A DNA stretch of 53,594 nt from Opitutia bacterium (GTDB taxonomy: Bacteria > Verrucomicrobiota > Verrucomicrobiia > Opitutales > Opitutaceae), in contig CANJIU010000066.1 of assembly GCA_947474365.1 (NCBI GenBank), positions 1 to 53,594 of the forward strand, in the 5' to 3' direction. The notes beneath the pieces are model-generated. The model saw only the letters and a list, made by a program, of their open reading frames with translations. It did no database searches and was not told the origin of the DNA. Below are positions 37,005-44,356 of this stretch, one piece after another. The position numbers were made by a program, and so were the translations under genes. Numbering within the stretch: the first letter of the stretch is position 1; every line of letters begins with the position of its first letter.

Positions 37005-37811
37005 ATGCCGGAAACAACTCCTCCCAACCTTGATGATGCGGGACTCGAGATCGTCACCCATTTCGTGCGTCACCGTAATGCGATGGTCGCCCGTGCTGCT
37101 TTTGGGGAGTTGTTCGTCGACTACTACCTTCACTTGGGCGCCGCCCAAATCAAGGTGGCCGCGGAGCATGATGCGATGTTCAAGCGCGCCCTGGTGGCGT
37201 TCGCGCTGCATTGCGCGTCGCGTCCGCGCAACGAGATGGTGGCGTGGACGATCAATTTCCAGGCGCCGCGCGTGAATCTCTTTCTCACCGGCGACAACGA
37301 AACCGGGACGGTCACCGGGCGCGTGTTCGACGAGAACGTGAAGGAGCTGCCGGAAAATGTCTTTTATTCCGACGTGGTGCGGGGCCGCGGCGAGAAGCGA
37401 CGCAGTGTGGTGAATTTTTCCGGTGCGGACCCAATCGCAGCAGCGGAAAAATTCTACGCCCACAGCGAGCAACGCGGGGCGCGCTTTTTCCAGCTAGGTG
37501 AGGAGGAGTTTGCCCTGGTGACCGAGCATCCCGATTGCGATCTCGCCTGGTTCAATGGCCTGACGGCGGAGAAGGTCGCGGCGCTCGCCACGGAAGAGAC
37601 ACTGACGTTGCTCGAACGGCGCGTCTGCCGGTGGCATTGCGGCTGCAACCAGGACCGGATGATGGAGGTCCTCGCGCCCACCATGCGGCAGGATCCGGCG
37701 ACGCTGTTCGGCGACGATCCCAAACTCGAAATCCGGTGCCCACGCTGCGGTGCCCGGCACACGATCACCCGTGAGGCGATGGAAGCATTTGTGGCGGTCC
37801 CGAAGCAGTGA
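37005..37811 (+). CDS. hslO: redox-regulated chaperone Hsp33
   Basis: 268 residues. The N-terminal region has the Hsp33 core (RHRNAMVARAAFGELFVDYY, GTVTGRVFDENVKELPENVF). The C-terminal zinc/redox switch has C212xC214 (HCGC) and C245xxC248 (RCPRCG). On oxidative unfolding the four cysteines form disulfides and the protein becomes a holdase for unfolding proteins. It is slightly shorter than the usual 290. Its stop overlaps the start of pnuC (GTGA), so the two and the next gene are one operon. Confidence 0.93.
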   Translation: MPETTPPNLDDAGLEIVTHFVRHRNAMVARAAFGELFVDYYLHLGAAQIKVAAEHDAMFKRALVAFALHCASRPRNEMVAWTINFQAPRVNLFLTGDNETGTVTGRVFDENVKELPENVFYSDVVRGRGEKRRSVVNFSGADPIAAAEKFYAHSEQRGARFFQLGEEEFALVTEHPDCDLAWFNGLTAEKVAALATEETLTLLERRVCRWHCGCNQDRMMEVLAPTMRQDPATLFGDDPKLEIRCPRCGARHTITREAMEAFVAVPKQ

Positions 37812-38437
37812 GCGTGGGCTCGATGCGCGAAATCCTGCACACGATTTGGGCCGGCCTCATCACGGCTTCGCCGCTCGATCAGGCCAATCTGGTGCTCGGA
37901 GTCGTCGGGGTGTGGCTGATGATCCGGCGGACGCTCTGGGCCTTTCCCGTCAACCTGGTCGGGGTGGCGGTGCAGGGCGTGTTGTTTTTCCGGACCAAAT
38001 TCTACGCGGACGCGACGCAGCAGTTGTTCTTTTTCGTCGCGCTGGCGTGGGGCTGGTATCACTGGGTGCGCGATCGGAACGGGGCGCCGGAATTGCCGGT
38101 GACGCGGTTGACCGGGCGCGCGCGCGGTCTGGCGCTGGCGGCGGGCGGACTCGCGGTCGTGATCTGGGCGGTCGCGTTGCGGCGCTGGACGGACGCCGTG
38201 ATGCCATGGCGGGACGCGTTTATCGCGGTCTTCGGCATCGTGGCGCAGGTGCTGCAGGCGCGGAAGGTGATTGAGAATTGGCCGCTCTGGATCGTGGTCA
38301 ACGGCGTCGCGATCGCCGCGTATTGGAAGGCGGATCTGGCGTACACGGCGTTTCTCTACGCGATTTATCTGGGACTCGCGGTGGTCGGGTGGCGCGAATG
38401 GCTGCGGGCCGAGAGAGGGGCGTTGAACCGTGCCTGA
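37808..38437 (+). CDS. pnuC: nicotinamide riboside transporter PnuC
   Basis: 209 residues starting with GTG in the stop codon of hslO. Seven-helix layout with PnuC marks: QQLFFFVALAWGWYHW in the middle and ENWPLWIVVNGVAIAAYW toward the end. It is a facilitator of nicotinamide riboside (or a related vitamin B1/B2 precursor in paralogues). The next gene encodes a NadR-type kinase overlapping by 8 bases, which supports nicotinamide riboside as substrate, because phosphorylation traps it in the cell. No riboswitch was recognised upstream. Confidence 0.93.
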   Translation: MSVGSMREILHTIWAGLITASPLDQANLVLGVVGVWLMIRRTLWAFPVNLVGVAVQGVLFFRTKFYADATQQLFFFVALAWGWYHWVRDRNGAPELPVTRLTGRARGLALAAGGLAVVIWAVALRRWTDAVMPWRDAFIAVFGIVAQVLQARKVIENWPLWIVVNGVAIAAYWKADLAYTAFLYAIYLGLAVVGWREWLRAERGALNRA

Positions 38438-38966
38438 ACCGAAACGCATCGTGATCTTCGGCACGGAGTCGACGGGCAAGACGACGCTGACGCAGCGACT
38501 CGCGGCCCATTTCGCGGAGCCGTGGGCGCCGGAGTTCGTGCGCGAATTTTGGGACAAGCGCGGTGGTGAGATTGGAGCGTGCGATCTCGGCACGATTGCG
38601 CTCGGGCAGATGGCCAACGAGGACCTGGCGGTGGCGCAGGCGCGGCGCGTGGTGTTCTTCGACACGAACCTGCTGACGTGCACGTTGTGGAACGATTTTC
38701 TTTTTCCCGGGGCGTGTCCGCCGTGGGTGCGGGACGAGGCGGAGGAGCGGGCGCGAACCCCGGCGCTCTACCTGCTCTGCGATGCCGACGTGCCATTTGT
38801 GCCTGACCCTCAACGGTGCTTTCCGGATCCGGAGTCACGGGCGGGCGCGGAGCGGATTTGGCTCGCGGCGTTGGAGTCGCGCAGGCTCCCGTTCGTCAGA
38901 ATTCGCGGCGCGTGGCCGGAGCGGGAACAGGCGGCGATCGCGGCGGTGGAGCGGCTGTTGCGTTAG
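38430..38966 (+). CDS. NadR-type ribosylnicotinamide kinase (stand-alone AAA domain)
   Basis: 178 residues. Walker A is GTESTGKTTL at residues 11-20, followed by EFVREFWDKRGG and the Walker B-like VVFFDTNLLTCTLW. This is the C-terminal kinase domain of NadR; the nicotinamide-mononucleotide adenylyltransferase domain and the helix-turn-helix of full-length NadR are absent, so it should make NMN only. It is paired with PnuC for NAD precursor salvage. Its last 4 bases overlap the convergent alcohol dehydrogenase gene. Confidence 0.85.
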   Translation: MPEPKRIVIFGTESTGKTTLTQRLAAHFAEPWAPEFVREFWDKRGGEIGACDLGTIALGQMANEDLAVAQARRVVFFDTNLLTCTLWNDFLFPGACPPWVRDEAEERARTPALYLLCDADVPFVPDPQRCFPDPESRAGAERIWLAALESRRLPFVRIRGAWPEREQAAIAAVERLLR

Positions 38967-40114
38967 GCGCGGGCGAGAATGGCGGTGAGTTCGTCGGCGG
39001 TGAGCACGATGGGATTGGCCTTCATACTGCTCGCCTTCGTGGCGGCCTCCACGACGGCGGAAAAATCGCCGGGAGTCAGTCCATGGGAACGGAGCGGCGG
39101 AATCCCAAGTGTGTTCACCAATTCGGCCACCCATCGTATGCCGTCGTCAGCGGTGGCGTGCGGTTTCCCGGTGAGGAGGCGTGCGATTTCGTCGTAGCGG
39201 CGGAGGGCGTCATGTCCCGGTGTCCGCGTGCGGAGCGCCGCGACGTTGGCTGCCATGACGTGCGGCAGAAGCGCCGCGCAGACGGCGCCATGGGGCGCGG
39301 GAAACATCCCGCCGATGGGGCCGGCAAAACCATGGACGGCACCGAGGCCGGCATTGGCGAGCGCAAGGCCGCCGAAGAGACTGGCGAGGGCCATGTCCTC
39401 CCGCGCTTCGGCGTGGCGCGGTTCCGCCCAGGCGAGGCGAAGGCTGCGGGCCACGAGGCGGAGGCCGTCGACGCAAATGGCGTCGGTCATCGGATTGGCC
39501 CGCGCGCACACGTAGGGCTCGATCAACTGGGTCAGCGCGTCGAGTCCGGTGCTGGCGGTGAGCGCCGGTGGCAAATCGTGCGTGAGCGCGGGATCGACGA
39601 GCGCGATGCGGGGCAGCAGATGCGGGCTGCGCAGGCTGACCTTGACCCGGTGCGCCGGCGAGGCGAGCACGGCGTTGCGCGTGACTTCCGAGCCGGTGCC
39701 GGCGGTGGTGGGAATGGCGATACACGGCGCCGCCACCTGGGGGAGCGGCAGGGCACGGCCGATGATCTCGAGGTAATCGGTCAAGGGGCCGTCGTTGGTG
39801 AGAAGCGCCGCGATGCCCTTGGCGGAATCGAGGACGGCGCCACCGCCAAATCCGATCACGACGTCACAACTCGCCTCCCGGGCGCGGGCGGCGCCGCGGG
39901 TGATGTCGTCGAGCGTTGGTTCGGCAGCGATGGCGAACGTGGTCGTGGCGAGGCCGGCCTTTTGGAGCAGGCTGAGCAGAGGGGAGGCGCGCTCCTGGTT
40001 ACGGCCGGTGACAATCAGCGCGTGGCGTCCGAGTTCGCGAGCGGGCGCGCCGATGCCGGCCAGCGTGCCGGGACCGAAGATGATGCGCGAGGCCGTCGCG
40101 AATTCGAAGCGCAT
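38963..40114 (-). CDS. iron-containing alcohol dehydrogenase
   Basis: 383 residues. Nucleotide-binding half has IIFGPGTL and the GGGAVLDSAKGIAAL signature; PTTAGTGSEVT follows; the metal half has TASTGLDALTQLIEPYV with the Asp and first His positions and GAVHGFAGPIGG plus PHGAVCAAL with His ligands. Such enzymes oxidise primary alcohols or reduce aldehydes, using NAD(P) and Fe or Zn. A small monooxygenase gene lies 21 bases upstream in the same direction, suggesting they act on the same compound. Substrate unknown. Confidence 0.93.
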   Translation of the reverse strand: MRFEFATASRIIFGPGTLAGIGAPARELGRHALIVTGRNQERASPLLSLLQKAGLATTTFAIAAEPTLDDITRGAARAREASCDVVIGFGGGAVLDSAKGIAALLTNDGPLTDYLEIIGRALPLPQVAAPCIAIPTTAGTGSEVTRNAVLASPAHRVKVSLRSPHLLPRIALVDPALTHDLPPALTASTGLDALTQLIEPYVCARANPMTDAICVDGLRLVARSLRLAWAEPRHAEAREDMALASLFGGLALANAGLGAVHGFAGPIGGMFPAPHGAVCAALLPHVMAANVAALRTRTPGHDALRRYDEIARLLTGKPHATADDGIRWVAELVNTLGIPPLRSHGLTPGDFSAVVEAATKASSMKANPIVLTADELTAILARA

Positions 40115-40135
40115 AGGGTGGGGCGATGAAAACGC

Positions 40136-40441
40136 TTACCAACCGCCGTCGTCGGGAAAGACGTTGGAGTACTTCACGCTCGTGCGGGGGACGGCCATCA
40201 TGGTAGCAACGGCGTCGCGCCAGGCGGCGTAATGCGCGGTCTCCTTATGCGCGGTGGTGGCGGCGGCAGTGCGATAGACCTCGACGAGCACGAAACGCGT
40301 CGGGTCGTCAGCCTGTTGTACGACGTCAAAACGCGCGATGCCTGGTTCCTGCACGCTAGCGCGGGCGTTGGCGAGGGTGGCGCTCTGGAACGCGGCGACG
40401 TGTTCCGGTTTCACTTGGACGTGGACATGGACGATGAGCAT
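40136..40441 (-). CDS. antibiotic biosynthesis monooxygenase-domain protein (YgiN/LsrG type)
   Basis: 101 residues of a single ABM domain: HVHVQVKPEHVAAFQSAT, PGIARFDVVQQADDPTRFVL, EVYRTAAATTAHKETAHYAA with the usual dimer-interface His, and a terminal segment SVKYSNVFPDDGGW. ABM proteins are cofactor-free oxygenases or isomerases that act on quinones or autoinducer-2 derivatives. Together with the downstream alcohol dehydrogenase it looks like a small catabolic operon (inference). Confidence 0.88.
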   Translation of the reverse strand: MLIVHVHVQVKPEHVAAFQSATLANARASVQEPGIARFDVVQQADDPTRFVLVEVYRTAAATTAHKETAHYAAWRDAVATMMAVPRTSVKYSNVFPDDGGW

Positions 40442-40600
40442 GGCGAGGGGCGGTTTGCATCAGGCTGTGCGAGGTGAAGCGGTGGGCGGAAGTACAATCT
40501 TCGCTCCTGTTTCTTGCCTGCGATGGATTGCGTTGCGGCTAGGCGACCGGCAGGTAAGCGCCGCCCGGTTCTGCGAATTAAACCTTCCCCTTGTTCTGCG

Positions 40601-41725
40601 ATGAAAAAATCACTTCTGACCTTGACCGTTATCAGTTCATTTTGGCTTGGCGGCGCCACTTCGGCCGTTGCCCAGGCCCCGAAGCCCGGCGACGCCAAGG
40701 CGGCTCCGGCCAAGACTCCGGGAGACCTCGCCTATGAAGAATTTAACAAGCAGCGCAATGATCCGGGAGCCAAGGATCAGGCCCGCTTTCAAAAGGTCAT
40801 CGCAGCCGGAGTTTCGTATCTTATCGCGTATCCGACGCACAGCCAGGTCAACACGGTCGTGACCAACCTGGCGTTTTACCCGACGGCAATTGACCGGAAA
40901 CAGGCGGCGATGCGCAGCTCGTTCCTGGCGAACCTGAGACTCGAGGCGGTCAACGCCAAGTACAAGGAGGGCGTGACGGACGCGACGAAAGCGGCGTTGG
41001 CAGGACTGGAAGCGGCGATCTCCGATTTCGAGGTGCGCGAAAATACAAACCGGGAAACCTTGGCGGCGTTTCGGGAGAAGATCGATGCGGCCGCCGACAC
41101 TCCCGGGGCCGGGCGTTTCCTCGCCGAACGCGAGCGCTCCTACGTGCATCTCCTCGCACTCAGTCCGGGCGGTTCCGCGAATGCGGAAAGGCAGCTGACG
41201 CAACTCCTTAATCACAAGGAAAAAGGCGTGAAGGACATGGCCCGTGAAGAACTGAACATCTTTGAAGTGAAGAAGGCGCCGTATGAGCTGAAGTTCACGG
41301 GAATCGACGGCAAGGAAGTGGATTTTGCCCAGCTGCGCGGCAAGGTCGTCGCATTGTATTTCTGGAGCAGTACGAACAAGGGATCCGTCGACCGGCTTGA
41401 GTCGCTCAAGCAGATCCACTCCGACTACCGGAAGAAGGGCTTCGAGGTCGTGACGGTGTCGTACGACAAGGAGGAGGATCGCGAAAAGCTCATGAAGTCG
41501 GTGAAGGAAAACCGCATCTCGTTTCCGATTTATTTCGACGGCAAGCAGGCGAAGAACGCGTTTAGCCCGAAACTCAACGTTTACAGCGTGCCCCGCCTCT
41601 ACGTGTTTGACCAGAAGGGCATTTTGCAGACGACGATTCAGGGCAGTCCGGTCGGCCGGCTGCAGCCTGACCTGCCGCAGAACCAGCTCGATGCCATGGT
41701 GAAAAAGCTCCTGGGAATCAAGTAG
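40601..41725 (+). CDS. TlpA-like thioredoxin-fold protein lacking active-site cysteines
   Basis: 374 residues from ATG at 40601, signal peptide to about residue 25 (AVAQ-AP). Residues 40-225 are helical and of no clear family. Residues 230-374 form a redoxin/AhpC-TSA domain: GKEVDFAQLRGKVVALYFW, FEVVTVSYDKEED, and the cis-Pro loop VYSVPRLYVFD (P331). Where TlpA-type proteins have WCxxC, this one has WSSTNKGS (255-262): no Cys at all, so it cannot carry out dithiol exchange. It may be a structural or binding paralogue of a redox protein. Monocistronic, with a symmetric TA module following. Confidence 0.78.
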   Translation: MKKSLLTLTVISSFWLGGATSAVAQAPKPGDAKAAPAKTPGDLAYEEFNKQRNDPGAKDQARFQKVIAAGVSYLIAYPTHSQVNTVVTNLAFYPTAIDRKQAAMRSSFLANLRLEAVNAKYKEGVTDATKAALAGLEAAISDFEVRENTNRETLAAFREKIDAAADTPGAGRFLAERERSYVHLLALSPGGSANAERQLTQLLNHKEKGVKDMAREELNIFEVKKAPYELKFTGIDGKEVDFAQLRGKVVALYFWSSTNKGSVDRLESLKQIHSDYRKKGFEVVTVSYDKEEDREKLMKSVKENRISFPIYFDGKQAKNAFSPKLNVYSVPRLYVFDQKGILQTTIQGSPVGRLQPDLPQNQLDAMVKKLLGIK

Positions 41726-41829
41726 GGCGGAGCGCAGCGTGGAGTTTCCGCCCGCGGCGGCGTTTTCGTTTCCATTGCGACCGCCCCCGGGCTTGCGCGG
41801 GTGGAAGAAACGCCTAGCCTTGCACCGAA

Positions 41830-42027
41830 ATGAGCGCCGCCGAAGTCATTGCCATCATCGAATCGCTGCCACCCGAGGAGCAACAGCAGGTGCGGGACTA
41901 CGTGCACCGAAAAAGCATGGCGGTTAATCCCGATGGAGTTCGGCGGATGGATTTGAACAAGGCCAAGGCCATCGGGGAAGGCATCTTCGATCGTCACTCT
42001 GCGTTGTTCCGTCGATTGGCGCAGTGA
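41830..42027 (+). CDS. small antitoxin-like protein
   Basis: 65 residues beginning MSAAEVIAIIESLPPEEQQQ, an opening shared by many small antitoxin or addiction-module proteins in Planctomycetes and Verrucomicrobia, with VRDYVHRKS and a C-terminal KAKAIGEGIFDRHSALFRRL. No PIN or RelE toxin follows directly; instead an overlapping open frame without a standard start lies to 42169. It may be an orphan. Confidence 0.6.
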   Translation: MSAAEVIAIIESLPPEEQQQVRDYVHRKSMAVNPDGVRRMDLNKAKAIGEGIFDRHSALFRRLAQ

Positions 42028-42169
42028 GCTCAATCGAGCCGAGTTTCTCACCTGGTTCGACCGGGCCGATGATGAATTGCTCTACGCGGCGATGATTTCC
42101 ATCGCGAAGCGAGAACTCACAAAGTCGGGCCTTGCCGATTTGTTCCGCCGGCAATTTCCGAAGTCATAG
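41999..42169 (+). CDS. possible small coding frame overlapping the antitoxin-like gene
   Basis: An open frame from 41957 to TAG at 42167-42169 gives a protein-like sequence: RSELNRAEFLTWFDRADDEL then YAAMISIAKRELTKSGLADL. It is hydrophilic, helical and has a plausible amino-acid composition, but no ATG, GTG or TTG exists before codon 42077. The start shown is a CTG inside the upstream gene. It may be the decayed partner of the antitoxin-like gene, with its start lost, or read from a non-standard codon. Confidence 0.35.
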   Translation: MRCSVDWRSELNRAEFLTWFDRADDELLYAAMISIAKRELTKSGLADLFRRQFPKS

Positions 42170-42178
42170 TTTCAAGGC

Positions 42179-42991
42179 GTGAACGACGTAACCTCGATTG
42201 CCCCCTCCGGCGATTACGCCGACCGCTTCGGCGGCGTCGGACGCCTGTTCGGTGTGGCGGCGCTGGGGCGGTTGCGCGCGGCGCACGTCTGCGTCGTCGG
42301 CGTGGGCGGCGTCGGCTCGTGGACGGTCGAAGGCCTCGCCCGGAGCGGCGTCGGCGCCCTCACGCTCATCGATCTGGATGACGTGTGCGTGACCAATGTG
42401 AACCGTCAGTTGCCGGCGCTCGACGGCCAGATCGGCCGGCCGAAGGTGGCGGTGCTCCTCGAGCGCGTCCGTCTGATCAATCCCGAGTGTCGCGTCGAGG
42501 TGGTGTCGGAGTATTTTACGGCGGCGTCGGCGGCGCGCCTCCTTGCACCGCGTTTTGATTTCGTCGTGGATGCGATCGACCGCATGACGCACAAGGCGCT
42601 CCTGATCGCCGGTTGCCGCGAACGAGGCTTGCCGGTGTTGACCATCGGGGCGGCGGGGGGACGGCGCGATGCGACGCAGGTCCATGCCGGCGACATCGGC
42701 GAGGCGGGCGATGAGCTGTTGCGCCAGGTGCGAAAGAAATTGCGCCGCGAACATGGCTTCTCGTCGGGCGCCCAGCGGGGAATCACCCGCATGGGGGTGC
42801 CGTGCGTCTGGTCGGGCGAGCCGCCAATCTTTCCGTGGGCCGACGGCACGTGCGCCGCCGAACCGGAGCCCGGCAGCAATCTCAAGCTCGACTGCGAGAG
42901 CGGCTTTGGCTCCGCCGTTTTTGTGACGGGCGTATTCGGTTTGGTGGCCGCCGGGGAGGTCGTGCGGGCCCTCGTCAAGACGTCGCCGTGA
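42179..42991 (+). CDS. tcdA: tRNA threonylcarbamoyladenosine dehydratase TcdA
   Basis: 270 residues from GTG at 42179. E1/ThiF-like fold: VCVVGVGGVGSWTVEGLARSG (nucleotide site; here in two parts VCVVGVGGVG, SWTVEGLARSG), LTLIDLDDVCVTNVNRQL, the Asp in VVDAIDRMTHK, and family marks RDATQVHAGDI and FSSGAQRGITRMGVPC. TcdA uses ATP to cyclise t6A at position 37 of ANN-decoding tRNAs into ct6A. It needs a sulfur-transfer partner such as CsdE; sufE lies nearby at 43918-44331, which may be coincidence or function. Confidence 0.94.
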   Translation: MNDVTSIAPSGDYADRFGGVGRLFGVAALGRLRAAHVCVVGVGGVGSWTVEGLARSGVGALTLIDLDDVCVTNVNRQLPALDGQIGRPKVAVLLERVRLINPECRVEVVSEYFTAASAARLLAPRFDFVVDAIDRMTHKALLIAGCRERGLPVLTIGAAGGRRDATQVHAGDIGEAGDELLRQVRKKLRREHGFSSGAQRGITRMGVPCVWSGEPPIFPWADGTCAAEPEPGSNLKLDCESGFGSAVFVTGVFGLVAAGEVVRALVKTSP

Positions 42992-42998
42992 TTTTTGG

Positions 42999-43868
42999 TC
43001 ACTCTGCGCCGAAGAGCCGGTGAAAATTCCCGGCGACGGTGGTGGCGAGGGTGTCGACCGGGACGCCGCGGAGTTCGGCGAGCGCCTCGTAGGCGACCGT
43101 CAGGTTGGCGGGATGATTGATGACCGAGCCATCGGCCGCCGTGCCGAGGGGGAAACGGTTGAGTTCGGGAGATGGCGCCTTCACCGGGGCATCGGTTTCG
43201 ACGAGCAGACGGTCCGCAGGGATCGCTTTGAAATTCTCCCGCCGCGAGGCCTGGCGCGGTGCGAGCAATTCCACGTTGAAGGAAAAATAGGCGCCCAGGT
43301 CAGCGAAGGGGCGGATCATCTCCGCCGGTCCGCCATAGCCGTGCATGAGGAAGCCGCGGGCAGGGAGTTTTTTCGCGCCGCGGAGCACGTCGAGCGCGGC
43401 TCCGTAGGCCTGGGTGGCGTGAATCGAGGCGGCGCGGTTGAACTCGGCGGCGAGCGCGAGCTGCCACGCGAAGACTTCGGTCTGTTCGGCGAGCGGCGCG
43501 ACCCGCAGGCCGGTGATGCGCGGGTCATCGGGCCGGATGCCGTCGATGATCCAGCGGTCGAGACCGATCTCGCCGACGCCCGCACAAGGATCGGCGGCAA
43601 TGGCGGCGCGGAGTTTGTTCTGCCAGTCGGGCGAACGCTGGCCGCAGTCCCACGGATGGACGCCGTAACTGGGCAGAAGACGCAGCGGAGGGTGGCGGGC
43701 CGAAACATCAGAGCACAGCGATGCGACGACGGGCCACTCGTCCTCGTTGGTGCCGTTGACGACGACGGCCTTGATCCCAACACGCACGAGATCGGCGATC
43801 ACCGCGGCGTGGTGGGGCACGAGGGTGTCGAAATGAAAATGGAGATGAGCGTCGTAGAATGCGTTCAC
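42999..43868 (-). CDS. TatD-family metal-dependent hydrolase
   Basis: 289 residues from GTG at 43868. Metal ligand motifs of the amidohydrolase-like TatD fold are present: DAHLHFHFD near the start, GVHPWDCG, AGVGEIGLDRW, SIHATQAYG, MHGYGG, and LLVETDAP near the end. TatD proteins are DNases that work in DNA repair or degradation. The protein is divergent from a neighbour of unknown context and convergent with tcdA. Confidence 0.88.
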   Translation of the reverse strand: MNAFYDAHLHFHFDTLVPHHAAVIADLVRVGIKAVVVNGTNEDEWPVVASLCSDVSARHPPLRLLPSYGVHPWDCGQRSPDWQNKLRAAIAADPCAGVGEIGLDRWIIDGIRPDDPRITGLRVAPLAEQTEVFAWQLALAAEFNRAASIHATQAYGAALDVLRGAKKLPARGFLMHGYGGPAEMIRPFADLGAYFSFNVELLAPRQASRRENFKAIPADRLLVETDAPVKAPSPELNRFPLGTAADGSVINHPANLTVAYEALAELRGVPVDTLATTVAGNFHRLFGAE

Positions 43869-43917
43869 GGTGTGGGCGGATGCCTGGCCATACGCCTACG
43901 AAGCGGATGGAAAAAGT

Positions 43918-44331
43918 CTAACGCGCCTCGCTGGCGGCGAAGGCCCGGATGGTGGCGAGGACGCTGGCGAGGCCGTTGCGACGCGTGGGAGAGAGGTTGC
44001 GGATCAAATCGAGCGCCTCGAGCGGATTGAGCGTGGTCGCGGCGATTTCAGTGGCGGGAGCCCCGCTGAAAAAATCGCACACAAAGGCGACGAGTCCGCG
44101 GACCAGCGGTGACTCGGCATCGCTGCGAAAATGACAGAGCCCATCGCGCACCTCTGACACGAGCCAGACGACGGAGACACAGCCCCGGACGCGGTTGGCT
44201 TCGGTGCGGTCGGAGGGATGGAGGGGCGCGTTGCGCTTGGAGCGGTCAAGGACGGCGCCGAGCCGTTCCTGCGGGTCGTCGAGGATCGCGAAATCCTCCA
44301 CGACTCCCTGAAGTTTTTCGGTCAGCGTCAC
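43918..44331 (-). CDS. sufE: SufE-family sulfur acceptor protein
   Basis: 137 residues from GTG at 44331, chosen because the family's first helix begins VTLTEKLQGVVEDFAILDD; the frame upstream overlaps the PSD1 gene and looks non-coding. The acceptor Cys is in RVRGCVSVVWLV, and the C-terminal half has the typical GLVAFVCDFFSGAPATEI and LSPTRRNGLASVLATIRA. SufE takes persulfide sulfur from a cysteine desulfurase for Fe-S cluster assembly or, with CsdA-like partners, other uses. It starts 25 bases after the PSD1 stop and may be read through from it. Confidence 0.92.
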   Translation of the reverse strand: MTLTEKLQGVVEDFAILDDPQERLGAVLDRSKRNAPLHPSDRTEANRVRGCVSVVWLVSEVRDGLCHFRSDAESPLVRGLVAFVCDFFSGAPATEIAATTLNPLEALDLIRNLSPTRRNGLASVLATIRAFAASEAR

Positions 44332-44356
44332 GCGAGGTTCTTGCGGGGCAAAAACC

